A stretch of DNA of 64,000 nt from Steromphala cineraria (lineage: Eukaryota > Mollusca > Gastropoda > Trochida > Trochidae). Both the position numbers and the translations under genes were made by a program. Shown here piece after piece: positions 12,356 through 23,155 of this stretch. Below the pieces are notes generated by a model. It had not been told where the DNA came from. It ran no database searches and saw nothing but the letters and a program-made list of their open reading frames with translations. The first letter of the stretch is position 1, and the number at the start of each line of letters is the position of its first letter. The stretch is from contig OU744732.1 in the NCBI GenBank assembly GCA_916613615.1, forward strand, positions 53,979,727-54,043,726, written 5' to 3'.

Positions 12356-14529
12356 CAGGATACAGGGAATTTCATGTGCCGAGGAAATCCCAGGAAATGT
12401 CATGATACTCAAGTAAACGTCAGGAAATTTTTGATCTATTTTCTTATCTTATGTAAAATATTTTCTTATGGAAGAAGCCTTTGTAGGGGTTTATTCGTTC
12501 GTTCGTTTATTCGCAACAGGTTCGTAGATTAAATTTTTTACAGGTTAGTATAAAAAATGAAAACTGTTTTAAAAAATAACCAAACCAAATGATAACATAC
12601 TGTGTTTAAATATATTTCAAGGAAGAAGCTGTATATAATCTGTTACAGTAAAACAACTGAATGAATATCTTTACACTGTATGCTGTACCTTGATTACAAA
12701 TTTGTAAAATGAAGGAAGAAAGGAAGAATAATGTCATAAGTCATCTTCTAGTCCCCTCTTTAGGGTGTTTTACATAAGACAGGCCGATAAATGAAATGTA
12801 CTTTAATGTATGAAATACTTCCTCTCTTATCTATGCTCGATTAGGTATAATTGTAAATGATATTATTCTTATACCAGTAAAAAAAATTCCATTTCCTCTT
12901 ATGAGGGATTGAAATGTAGAATTATATAACTATGCAATGTATAATGGGCCGGTGGTCTTGTTACTGAATAAACTCTCTCTCTCTCTATGAGGGATTAAGA
13001 ATCAGAATGAACTAGTTTACAATCTTATAAATTGAGTTTTTGAAATACATGGCAACCATATATCATTTATACATATTATGTGACAACGGCATTACAAAGT
13101 ATGCCAAAAGATTGACTGCATACAAAACAAGTGAAACTAACCTTATCGACAATGAAATCCTCTATAATAAAGTACATAAATCCATCAATGATTAGTGATA
13201 ACACTATGTTGCAGCACAGTGCAGTCTCTGCCTTACTTCAACACAAGTTAGGTACAAATGAATATGCAGAAATATAGGGAAAGAAACTTTGCATTGGGTC
13301 TTGGTTAACCTCTAAAACTAGATAAGAGTGACAAACAATGCCTCGAGTATTACTCACCTGTCAGCGTGGATTGTCAATACACGTGTCAATCTGTCTAATT
13401 GGCGCCATAAGCTAATGAGGAAATGGTATCGTCTAATTGACACCAATAGTTAACGAGGGCTGAATGCTACAAAAACAGATTCCAATATACGGCTTACATT
13501 GATGAGCTTGTCTTTGAAAAGACAAATACATAACTGAATATATAGATACAGATATAAAGGAACAGATATATAAGTGAAACATATTTCATTACACCAAAAA
13601 TGCCAAAACCTGCTATCATTGTGTTCATATTCAGTTATAATTTTGTTCGCGGTTTTAAAGAAAGAACACATAAAAATAAAATAAAATATAATTAATATTT
13701 CCCTTTTGTTGCATATATCTTTAGCCCAGGTTTTTTTTTTATAGTTTTGTACCAAAAGACATGACAACCTAAAATGAGTAAAAGATACTGCTTTATTTTG
13801 ATGCCTGTATGCATCCTTGAAATAATTTTTTCCACTAGATTATTATCAAACAAGTTTTAGTTAAATAAGTTAAATGTAATATTTCGAATTAACTGATTAA
13901 AAAAATTAAAAAGGCAGAATGCATGTCAGTGCTAAGGGATGTATTGTTTGTCTTTTGTCTTTTGGCGGCTCTTACATGTTTTAATGTATTTCATCAAGTG
14001 CCAATTTTGTTGAAGATGAAACATAAAGAAACAAATTCTCTCTCTCTCTGTTTGATTTTTAGAAGAATTATAGGAAAAGTTTAATGAAATTTAAGACAAA
14101 ATTACTTTTGTGACTTTGATATTGTTGAAATTGATGAAATTTGGAATTTAATTTTTAACTTTGATGCTAATAATACTTTAAGGAAGAATTTTATTTAAAA
14201 AGATTAATGTAACACCGACAATTTTCAAAATATGTATACTTTTATCATATTAAAAGAAATGAAATTGTTATCCCATTCATACATTCAAATTGATTATGTC
14301 ATACCCCTTAATGGCCAGTTGTAATGCTCCTAATCAGTAATGACTGCGCTCAACTAGAAGTGCTTAATCAATGAACTATGGCAAAGATTGACAAATATGC
14401 ATGTGGTTTAAACACAAAAGAAGGAACCGGATTGATAAACAACCAAATGTTTATATTTATTCCACGCGGAAATATGCATGTTCTAGTTCGCCTCTATAAT
14501 GTAATAAAAAACCTTTTATTGTGTGTATC
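12356..14529. other. Non-coding stretch with CT microsatellites
   Basis: No gene was recognised. (CT)n tracts lie at about 12973-12987 and 14037-14049. The first follows TTACTGAATAAA and could be the 3' tail of a short retroposon, which is weak inference. Confidence 0.45.
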
Positions 14530-14789
14530 TGTCACAGACAAGTTTATCCTTTAATATTGTTATAAATTTCAACTGGTGAATTCACATGATGCAACCGGTC
14601 ATTCACAGCAGTTCGACCATTGCCTCAGGCAGTGTGCACTCAAGCAACAACGATTTGATATCTATCTTATATAATATTTTACAAACCTATCAATGTATAC
14701 GTCAGTTATCTCTACCACATGCCACCCTATTACATATTTCTTTGACATTGATTGCTTGGATACAGATGTGATTAACATCGTCGTGTGTG

Positions 14790-14798
14790 TATATAAAG
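14790..14798 (+). promoter_or_regulatory. LTR TATA box
   Basis: TATATAAAG, about 30 bp upstream of CTTTATATCTGCACTTCG, the probable transcription start area. It is conserved in the 3' repeat at 23875-23883. Confidence 0.65.
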
Positions 14799-14820
14799 CG
14801 CTGGAAATTCTACCTAGGCA

Positions 14821-14871
14821 CTTTATATCTGCACTTCGAAATACAACATCAACTCTCATCTGTGTCCAGGT
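14821..14871 (+). promoter_or_regulatory. 51-bp leader segment ending at a splice-donor-like site
   Basis: CTTTATATCTGCACTTCG... ending TGTGTCCAG with GTAAGC directly after (GT at 14870). It recurs, nearly unchanged, at 15803-15853, 17119-17169, 23906-23956 and 24809-24859. In the three copies at 15803, 17119 and 24809 the bases after CCAG are GTTTTC or GTTATC instead of GTAAGC. This looks like a first exon followed by an intron inside the terminal repeat (inference). Confidence 0.6.
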
Positions 14872-15738
14872 AAGCAATGTTCTTCTATGTTGTTATGTTA
14901 CCTTAAATGTCTATTGTAAATACTGCAATTGTTTTAACTGGTTGTAACAATTATATGGCAACTAATTTGTATTATATTTCTATTTATCATCATTCTTATA
15001 TATGTCTTGCACTTAGTTGTAACTGTGTACAAAACTTGCGTTAGTTGATTATGTTTGTTAGCATTTAATTTATATCAAACACCCTGAGTGAATTATATAC
15101 AAATATCTGCTTTCATTAAGATCAACCTTCAAGTTCTCACATGTGTTACTTAGATGTTCTTATATATTAAAATGAGAGTCCGTCAGCATTCGGCCAAGTC
15201 TGTGTAGCACTTTATAAAACCTACTGTATAATCATTCACAAGTAAATTCGTCCTACCGCATTTACTGTATAAAGCATTGCATTAGGTCAAAATTAAAGTG
15301 TTTATTAATATCTTCATTTAATAATAATTGTGTATAACCTTTACACAATGTTCAAATTGTAATGTATTATTCAGATCATAGTAAATGCATCATAACGTAT
15401 CAACTGTTCAAATTATAGCTTAAAGTGGTTATTTATATCATCATATATTTTGATACAATGCTAATTGCATATTACCTAAACATAATGATCAAAGTGTAAT
15501 ATGTTATTTAAAACAAAGAAATACGCCCTGCCGTATTTACTGTAATAACAGCCTAGATTATCACGTTATGTACGTGTACTTAATATAACACTTAACATGT
15601 TATATTGAATGTAATTAACATTTAAATCACAGTAAATGCGTCCTACCGTATTTACTGTATCAACCTGTAATGTGAATTGATAGTTTAAAATGTTGACTTA
15701 TATCAACATTTATTTGAGACTTTAATATTTAATAAGTA

Positions 15739-16012
15739 CATATGTTTTCATGTTATTCTTATGTATTATTTGAAATTGTAATGATTCATATTCTATAAAT
15801 GACTTTATATCTGCACTTCGAAATACAACATCAACTCTCATCTGTGTCCAGGTTTTCTTTGGGATTATCCTCCTGAGGCTCAGTGTGCTCGACCGTGTGA
15901 CAGCTAATTTCCCCGATTAAATGTCCACATAAAACTCCATCCCACATCACTTCAACGTGATAAAACATCGAAGTTTGTCGACACCAAAAAGAAGACAAAC
16001 AACTCGATGAAA
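15739..16012 (+). repeat. 274-bp module, copy inside 5' LTR
   Basis: Runs from CATATGTTTTCATG to CGATGAAA. Equal-length copies are at 17055-17328 (leader, directly before gag) and 24745-25018 (3' LTR), with only a few substitutions. Each contains one copy of the 51-bp leader segment and an ATAAATGAC TATA-like sequence. Confidence 0.85.
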
Positions 16013-17054
16013 TATCTATGAATAAAAAATTGAAACTTTATTACCTTTATTAAAGGCCAGGGTCGAAAATGAAAGTTACAGGACGTCAGATTGCACATGC
16101 TCAAAACATTGAGGTCTTGTCTTGGGTTATTTTATTGCTTTGAATGTGATATCCCCTGTAGTGAAATCCTCTGAAGAAATGTGATTGAAAATACAGAAAT
16201 TCAAAAACTAATCAAATTTCCACAAATCAGTTTTAAAATCAGTATCCCAACGTCAGGAATGCATGTGGGTATGAATTAACAGAGATTATATTAAAATATC
16301 GAGTGTTCCTTTGAGTAATATATTACAATTGCATATCACACTTTAAGTTCTTAATAAAATAGACTTGATCTACGTACTCTGATTATAGGGCAGTAAATTG
16401 TTTTATCTATTTTTTGTATCAAAATGTTGGAATGTGTTATTACAACACATTAACTGACATATCAGGTTATATGAATTTACAAATGAATTAACTAAGACAT
16501 TTCAATATTGACGAATTAAATATAATCCAACAATTACCAGTACAAGTGTCTGTACCTGAATACGAAGTACCTGTAGGCAATACACATTTAAAGGGCAGAC
16601 CCGCGCGAGGACATATTTACTAACGAGACTTTTATTACAGGGCCATAACAAGTTCAAAGATACAGAGATAATGACTTTTCTTGACATATGCTGGAATATT
16701 CCAGCATGGTTAAAAATCTTTACATATCTATTATCGTAATGTGTCTATATCCGTTCCACATACAATTTATAAACATGAAATAATTGTAGTATTTTCTGTT
16801 TGTGACTTGTAACTTGTTTATGAAGAATGTTCACGTACCACAAAAAGGAAGAAAAAAAAAGAAAAAAAGAAATGTTCACGTTTTACAATCTTAAACGGTT
16901 CAGATATAAAACTATATTAATAATAAGAAAATGTGATAAAAGGGAATGTAAATTCAGGAACAAATAACTGACATTCTCAGTAAAATGCATTAAAATGTAA
17001 TAACTTTACAAAATAATAATTACAAATAAAGATTCATATATTTGTTGGTCTGTT

Positions 17055-17360
17055 CATATGTTTTCATGTTATGCTTATGTATTATTTGAAATTGTAATGA
17101 TTCATATTGTATAAATGACTTTATATCTGCACTTCGAAATACAACATCAACTCTCATCTGTGTCCAGGTTATCTTTGGGATTATCCTCCTGAGGCTCAGT
17201 GTGCTCGACCGTGTGACAGCTAATTTCCCCGATTAAATGTCCACATAAAACTCCATCCCACATCACTTCAACGTGATAAAACATCGAAGTTTGTCGACAC
17301 CAAAAAGAAGACAAACAACTCGATGAAAGGTGGCTGGAGAACGTCGACCCGGACGCACTG
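17055..17360 (+). repeat. Untranslated leader built from the 274-bp module
   Basis: 17055-17328 repeats the LTR module. The copy ends at CGATGAAA, where the LTR continues TATCTATG but the leader continues GGTGGCTGGAGAACG up to the gag ATG at 17361. No canonical primer binding site starting TGG was found directly after the LTR. The TGG at 17331 shows no convincing match to a tRNA 3' end by eye. Confidence 0.75.
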
Positions 17361-18646
17361 ATGCCTAGAAAAGGAGCAAACCCAATCAACTACCCAATCC
17401 CCTATCATCTACGGAATTCAGCCACACCCTCAGACAAGGAAGTGGATGGTGACCTACGACAACCATTCTTTGGACTGAATTCCTCCAACGAATCAATACC
17501 GCCAGCCTCTCCTCATCAACACCCTCTTCACGTCGTTGAGCGGTCTCCTACAACAGAAAGACAAAAAAAGTCTTCAGCAACGTCCACAACAACCCCCTCC
17601 TGCACTTCCAGCCATGTCATCTCTCCATCTCCCAAAGTTCAACGGCTCTCAAGACGGACCAGCCTGGTGGACAGACTTTGAGGCATGGCTCAACTTATCA
17701 AACCATCCAAACGACAGAGCTTGTTTGATCCTGCCATTCTACTTGGAAGGCTCTGCCAAGCGGTGGCACAGACATCTCCCCGAGGCTACCAAGACAACGT
17801 GGGCGGATGTCAAAGTGTCCTTTCAAGAGCAATTTGGACAGGAAATGCAGACAGACCTGTCTGTACTCAATATCAAACAGCTGTCTGGTGAGACAGTGAT
17901 GACCTACCTCACCAGGGTACAAGAAGGTTCCTACAACAAGGACATCCCCGAGAACCTTCTGGTGGCCATCACAATCAACAGACTGCTGCAAACAGTGGGT
18001 GCAGCTACAGCAGCCAAAGACACTTAAACAGGTTCAGCAACATGCTAAGCTGGCTGAATCCTCTAAGCCAGCTTCATCAGGTGTTAGTGTAAATGTAGCA
18101 GAGGACGTTAAGAATTTAACTCTCTTAATGGAAAAATTAATAAGTACTAATGCTGAGGTTGCTTCCCTTAACTTAACCTCTCATTCGGACCGCCGACCTC
18201 AGCATAAAACAAAATTTCAACAAAAGAACCAACATTTTAAAAACCCAAACTTCTCTCAAACTAACCCTCAATATTCAGCACCTCTACTGCCTCATGCTCA
18301 TAATCCTCACTCTTACCACACCTCTCCTAATCACCAATCTTTTCAACAAGAATATCCCTCTCACAATCCTCATTTTAATACATACCAACCATCATTGCCT
18401 CCACATGTACAGCCATCTTCCTATCCTGTGCATGCTTACCCTTCTCATGCACCCCTCCCGCCTCCTCCTTCCTATAACTCTCCTCCCCAGTCACTTCCTC
18501 CTCGTAGATGTGCAGGGTGTGGTGGGCATTGCTCCAACCGCAAATACTGCCCACATCGTAACACTCTCTGCACATACTGCAATAAGACTGGACACCCTCA
18601 TTCTTTGTGTGTCAATGCATTTCTTGCACGAGGTCACTCACAATAG
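17361..18646 (+). pseudogene. gag of the Ty3/gypsy element, two apparent frameshifts
   Basis: Coding runs in three frames: 17361 to about 17569, about 17536 to 18027, then about 17999 to 18646. The first shift coincides with a run of seven A at 17563-17569; the second lies near 17990-18000. The middle part resembles the retrotransposon Gag capsid region (GPAWWTDFEAWL, then AKRWHRHLPEATKTTW). The C-terminal part is rich in Pro, Ser and Tyr and ends with zinc-knuckle cysteines, including CTYCNKTGHPHSLC of the C-x2-C-x4-H-x4-C type, preceded by a second cluster CAGCGGHC. The ATG at 17361 is the first in the leader and starts the longest upstream frame. The gag frame ends at UAG 18644-18646, in frame with pol. 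Confidence 0.82.
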
Positions 18647-18652
18647 GGACTC

Positions 18653-20971
18653 GTGCCTGTCTCTCAGGTTCAAACACCGGGGGTCAGGCAAGAACATGCA
18701 CAGCCTCACATATTTTTTCCTTCTTCCACTCATCAACCTAGTGCTATCTCTACAGTCTCACCCTCTAACCCACACGTCTCGAGTGCTCCTTTACAGCAAG
18801 AGCCAGTGTATATTGCTTCAGCTACAACATTACTTTGTAAGAACACCATTTCTTTGAAGGTCAGGCAGGTTAAAACTACCGCTTTGGTGGACACTGGAGC
18901 GAGTATATGTTGTATTCATTCAAAATTCCTAGACAAAATAGGTATTTCAGAAAAATATTATGAAAAAACATCATTAACTGAAGTCATTGGTGTTGGGGGT
19001 GAACGTCATTTCGTCCTCGGAACAGTCACAACCACTGTCAAAATTAACAACATTAATTATTCTCAAAAATTTCATGTCTTCTCTTCTCTTCATCATACAA
19101 TCATACTTGGCATGGATTTCCTTGAAACTAACCAAGCTAACATTGATTTTGTTTCTAAAACACTCACCCTTCATGCAGGTTTGCACTCAGTCTCATTCGT
19201 AGAGACTAATGTTGGTCTTGCAAGACCTCGCAAGACAGTCACCATTCCAGCTCATTCTGAAGCAGATATCCCAGTCAAGCTATCCAGATGTTCAACACAT
19301 GAGACTGTTATTCTTGAGCCCTTACCTGGCCTCGACGTGCTAAACCTACAAGGCGCCAAGTGTCTCATACAGAACACAAAAGGTAAGGCTTGCATGCGAT
19401 TTCTCAATCCTTCAGATTCTCCTGTCACACTCAGCTGTCGACATATTGTTGCATCGGCTTCTACTGTTGATGTAAACTCTATTGCTTCTTTAGTCTCAGA
19501 ATCTTCACCTTCAACTCAGATCAATTCTGTTACTGCATGTAACACTGGTTCGACGGACACTCTATCCTTCAATCTTAGTGATTCTGATCTCACTGAGGAG
19601 CAGAAACTACAACTAGAGTGCTTCCTTCGCTCTCAAAAATCAGTGTTTGCACAAGATTGGTCAGAGTTAGGCAAAACTCACTTTCATGAACATCGCATAG
19701 AAACTGAAGATGTTCCTCCTATCAGACGAACCTTCTATCGTCAATCTCCCGAGGTGAAGCAAGAATGTGCTAGGCAAGTTCAGAAAATGTTAAATGCAGG
19801 CATTATAGAACCTAGTTCATCAGAGTGGCAAAGTCCAGTTGATATGGTGAAAAAATCTGATGGTACTTTTCGTTTTGCTGTAGATTACAGAAGGCTCAAT
19901 GATGTAACTAAACCAATATTTTTTCCTCTTCCTCGTTTTGATGATGTAATTGACGCCATTGGTGAAAAACATAGCAACATGTTTTCAGTGCTCGATTGTG
20001 CTAGTGGATTTTGGCAGATACCACTTCATCCTGAAACTAAACATAAATCTGCGTTCATTACGCAGCAGGGCATCTTTGAATTCAACCGTCTTCCTTTTGG
20101 CCTTAAAAATGCACCAGCAGCATTTCAGCAAACAATCTCAAGAGCTCTCCAAGAAATGAATTGGAAGTTCATTTTGGTCTATGTAGATGACATCATAGTT
20201 TATTCCAAAAATTTTACGGAACATCTTCATCATCTAAAATGTGTCTTTGCAAAACTTAAAGAAGCAGGTCTTACCCTGAAGCCAAGTAAATGTAGATTTG
20301 CAGCAAAGAAAGTCACTTATCTTGGGCATATTTTTAGCAAAGACGGCATTGAAGTTGATCAATCCAAAATTGAAACTGTAAACAAAATTCCACAACCTAA
20401 AAACGTTCATGATACACGTCAATTTTTAGGCCTAGCTTGCTACTATCGGAAGTTTGTTCCAAATTTCTCCAAAATTGCTTCACCTCTATACAATCTTCTT
20501 CAAAAGGACACTCCTTTTATTTGGTCTCCACCTTGCCAATCCTCCTTCGTTAAGCTTAAAGAAGCATTAACTTCTGCTCCTATTCTTTCTTATCCTGATC
20601 CTGAAAAACCCTACATCCTAACCACAGATGCTTCTTCATCAGCCATTGGTTATATTCTCGGTCAAAGGGATCCTTCAGGAAAAGAAACTGTTATCTGTTA
20701 TGGAGGTCGTGCCCTTCATGCATCAGAAAGGAAATGGGGAATAACTCAGCTAGAATGCTTAGCAGTGCTTGAAGGAATCCGAACCTTCCGTGTTTATCTT
20801 GCCTCCAGGAAGTTCAAAGTCTACACTGATCATAGTGCTCTCAAATGGCTGAAGAACATCAAAGCTGAGACAGGTCGTCTTGCTAGGTGGTCTTTGATGC
20901 TTCAGGAGTATGATTTTGACATTGAGCATCGACCTGGCAAATCAAACACAAATGCTGATGCACTATCTTGA
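18653..20971 (+). CDS. pol part 1: protease, reverse transcriptase, RNase H
   Basis: A 772-codon frame continuous with the end of gag apart from the UAG at 18644. Protease: LVDTGAS with catalytic Asp near residue 80. Reverse transcriptase: FAVDYRRLNDVT, FSVLDCASGFWQIPL, RLPFGLKNAPAAFQ and the catalytic YVDD at residues 510-513. RNase H: TTDASSSAIGY with Asp near 659, and later YTDHSALKWL. The frame ends at TGA 20969-20971, just after NADALS, where the family normally continues; the codon is consistent with a CGA-to-TGA transition. The enzyme would make cDNA from the element RNA. The frame has no start of its own, so it would be made by readthrough from gag or not at all. Confidence 0.93.
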   Translation: MPVSQVQTPGVRQEHAQPHIFFPSSTHQPSAISTVSPSNPHVSSAPLQQEPVYIASATTLLCKNTISLKVRQVKTTALVDTGASICCIHSKFLDKIGISEKYYEKTSLTEVIGVGGERHFVLGTVTTTVKINNINYSQKFHVFSSLHHTIILGMDFLETNQANIDFVSKTLTLHAGLHSVSFVETNVGLARPRKTVTIPAHSEADIPVKLSRCSTHETVILEPLPGLDVLNLQGAKCLIQNTKGKACMRFLNPSDSPVTLSCRHIVASASTVDVNSIASLVSESSPSTQINSVTACNTGSTDTLSFNLSDSDLTEEQKLQLECFLRSQKSVFAQDWSELGKTHFHEHRIETEDVPPIRRTFYRQSPEVKQECARQVQKMLNAGIIEPSSSEWQSPVDMVKKSDGTFRFAVDYRRLNDVTKPIFFPLPRFDDVIDAIGEKHSNMFSVLDCASGFWQIPLHPETKHKSAFITQQGIFEFNRLPFGLKNAPAAFQQTISRALQEMNWKFILVYVDDIIVYSKNFTEHLHHLKCVFAKLKEAGLTLKPSKCRFAAKKVTYLGHIFSKDGIEVDQSKIETVNKIPQPKNVHDTRQFLGLACYYRKFVPNFSKIASPLYNLLQKDTPFIWSPPCQSSFVKLKEALTSAPILSYPDPEKPYILTTDASSSAIGYILGQRDPSGKETVICYGGRALHASERKWGITQLECLAVLEGIRTFRVYLASRKFKVYTDHSALKWLKNIKAETGRLARWSLMLQEYDFDIEHRPGKSNTNADALS

Positions 20972-23155
20972 TTGACCTACCCTTCTCTTACTTCTGCTCC
21001 AGACACAGAAGACTTTCCAGCTCCTCCTGTTTCTTCTGTCAGTTCTTCAATCAATTCGGTCACAGCAACCAAAGAACAACATACAGAAATAGTAGCTTCT
21101 ATAACCATGGTTGATAATACCACACATCAAACATCAGATGACACATCATCTTCACATCAGGACACACCTGATATTCTACCAGATTCATTGGATGAATCTG
21201 AACCACTTCAAGTAGACTTTGTCTATCTCAATGAGACAGCATCTCCTGGTCCCTTCGTCTATGCTCTAGACACAGATATCAACGACAATGACCTAGCTAA
21301 GAGACAGAGAAGTTCTACTGACTTGAAACCAATCATTGATTTCATTGAGAAAGATGAGATTCCACCCGACTACACTCCAGCACAAGTCAAAGGTCTTCAA
21401 GGTCGTGCCCAAGAATATGACCTTAGGGATGGTATTCTCTATCACGTCTTTCAGCCCAAACACCGAGGTAATAAAGGAAACCGTGTTCCAATGATCACAC
21501 AGCTAGCAGTCCCATTAAAAGACAGAAAGGACTTGTTGTATTCCTTTCACGACGCAAAAGCCGGCGGATCTCACTTTGGCCGTGACTCCACTCGACAATC
21601 CATCATGGCAAAGTACTATTGGCCGGGTTTGTACCAGGATATTGAAGATTATGTCAAATCCTGTGATGTTTGTCAGCGATCGAAAAGGCTCACTCATGCC
21701 AAACCAGCACCATTGGTTCCCTTGCCAATTGAAGATACTTTTTCCAGACTCCATGTTGACATACTTGGTCCGCTTCCAAAAACCAACGAAGGCTACAAAT
21801 ATATTCTAGTAGCAGTGGATTCCTTCTCCCGTTGGATTGAAGCCTTTCCTTTACAGACCCAAGAAGCAACAGAAGTAGCTAAAGTTCTCTTCAGAGAGAT
21901 CTTCTCAAGGTATGGTGCTCCACGATCCATTCTAACAGACAGAGGTCGCCAGTTTACATCTAAATTGGTCAATGCTATCTGTGAGATCTTCCAGGTCAAA
22001 CATCTTCACACCAGCTCTTATCATGCTCAATGCAATGGAATGGTTGAAAGGCGAAACGCAACAATCGCTCAGGCTCTAAAGTCCTACTGTCAACCAGACC
22101 AGAAGAACTGGGCTGATGTCCTACCATTTGTTCTTATGTCCATGAGAAATGTTCCTTGTCAGTCAACCGGTTTCTCACCTCACCATCTCATGTTTGGAAA
22201 AGAAATGCATCTTCCATTTGACACATCTCTGCTGCCTAAAGCATCCTTAGGCAAAGATGCTGAAATTCATCTGAAAACTCTCATCGAAAATCTTAAGGTT
22301 GCAAAAGCCATTGCTCGTGACAACATGGAAGTCAGTCAAGAAATTGACAAAGAGCACAAAAACATAAAATCCAAAGAACCATCTTTTATGGTTGGCCAAC
22401 AGGTCTACCTTCACAACACAGCAATAGGCATAGGCCTATCGCCTAAGTTGGCACAACCCTGGAAAGGTCCATACTATATCACTTCAGTTGGACCAAACTA
22501 CACATACAAGATTCGTAGGTGTTCAGACAATGCTGAACACAAATCTCCTGTCCATGCGAATCGTCTTAAACTAGTGGTCCTTAGGGCTGATAAACAGCCA
22601 CCAGAACCACGACCAGACACCTCTGGTACAGCAGCACCAGCGCCTGCTCAAACAACTACAGGTCAGCACCCTGACTGTAATTCTTCACCTCCGGCCAACG
22701 CCACGGATGGTGAGCCTGCATCATCTACAAATGATGATTGCAACCTTCCAACAGGCTTATCTTCAACTAAGCTAAAGAGCAATTCTTCTGCTCAAAATTC
22801 TTCGAGCACATCCAATGCTCAATCTTCAACCAGCACACCTGCTGCACAATCTACAAAGAGCGTCCAAACCGCTCCACCTGCACAAACTGCACCACCAGCA
22901 CCAGGCACATCCGCCTCCACACAAAATGCACAAACTACTGCACGGTCTCTAGAAGCCTATCCAGTAGATAAGGTTCTACGGTCAAAACTTATTCATGGCG
23001 TTCGCCATTATCTTCTTAAATGGCTTCACTTTCCCACGCCAACATTGGAACCAGAACAGAATGTAGGTCCAGGTCTTAAAGCAGACTTTCATATCAGAAA
23101 AACAAATTCTGGCAAACGGCGCAAACGCCAACAGAAACCAAAATATTTCTATTAA
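20972..23155 (+). CDS. pol part 2: integrase with C-terminal chromodomain
   Basis: Same frame as the preceding part, separated only by the TGA. The HHCC zinc-binding region has His near 193 and CDVC at 231-234. The catalytic triad is Asp 263, Asp 323 and Glu 359 (DD35E spacing, motifs HVDILGP, LTDRGRQF and GMVERRN). A GPY-type motif (WKGPYYI) lies near 498. Then comes a Ser/Thr/Pro/Ala-rich linker of about 100 residues, and a chromodomain at about 662-712 (YPVDKVL, LLKWLHF, LEPEQNVGP). The usual Trp of the TWEPE motif is Leu here. In the family, chromodomains help target integration to particular chromatin. The linker is unusually long. As it stands the TGA upstream would prevent expression. 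Confidence 0.92.
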   Translation: MTYPSLTSAPDTEDFPAPPVSSVSSSINSVTATKEQHTEIVASITMVDNTTHQTSDDTSSSHQDTPDILPDSLDESEPLQVDFVYLNETASPGPFVYALDTDINDNDLAKRQRSSTDLKPIIDFIEKDEIPPDYTPAQVKGLQGRAQEYDLRDGILYHVFQPKHRGNKGNRVPMITQLAVPLKDRKDLLYSFHDAKAGGSHFGRDSTRQSIMAKYYWPGLYQDIEDYVKSCDVCQRSKRLTHAKPAPLVPLPIEDTFSRLHVDILGPLPKTNEGYKYILVAVDSFSRWIEAFPLQTQEATEVAKVLFREIFSRYGAPRSILTDRGRQFTSKLVNAICEIFQVKHLHTSSYHAQCNGMVERRNATIAQALKSYCQPDQKNWADVLPFVLMSMRNVPCQSTGFSPHHLMFGKEMHLPFDTSLLPKASLGKDAEIHLKTLIENLKVAKAIARDNMEVSQEIDKEHKNIKSKEPSFMVGQQVYLHNTAIGIGLSPKLAQPWKGPYYITSVGPNYTYKIRRCSDNAEHKSPVHANRLKLVVLRADKQPPEPRPDTSGTAAPAPAQTTTGQHPDCNSSPPANATDGEPASSTNDDCNLPTGLSSTKLKSNSSAQNSSSTSNAQSSTSTPAAQSTKSVQTAPPAQTAPPAPGTSASTQNAQTTARSLEAYPVDKVLRSKLIHGVRHYLLKWLHFPTPTLEPEQNVGPGLKADFHIRKTNSGKRRKRQQKPKYFY

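Larger units (their letters stand above)
14530..17054 (+). repeat. 5' long terminal repeat
   Basis: 2525 bp, matching 23641-25859 almost base for base. It contains three segments that are absent or shortened in the 3' copy: about 40 bp near 14664-14700, about 80 bp near 15627-15700 and about 200 bp near 16276-16475. Features inside are a TATA box at 14790, a splice-donor-like site at 14870, hairpin motifs at 15241, 15518 and 15628, a 274-bp module at 15739-16012, and AATAAA at 17025 about 25 bp before the repeat ends. By position, U3 would be about 290 bp, R about 2.2 kb and U5 very short. Confidence 0.85.

Noticed and set aside
17055..17075. Primer binding site directly after the 5' LTR
   Set aside because: The sequence there (CATATGTTTTCATG) does not start TGG and matches no tRNA 3' end that I recognise.
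20972..23155. Envelope gene making the LTR element a retrovirus-like agent
   Set aside because: The frame after RNase H is integrase plus chromodomain, and the 470 bp before the polypurine tract has no membrane-protein ORF.
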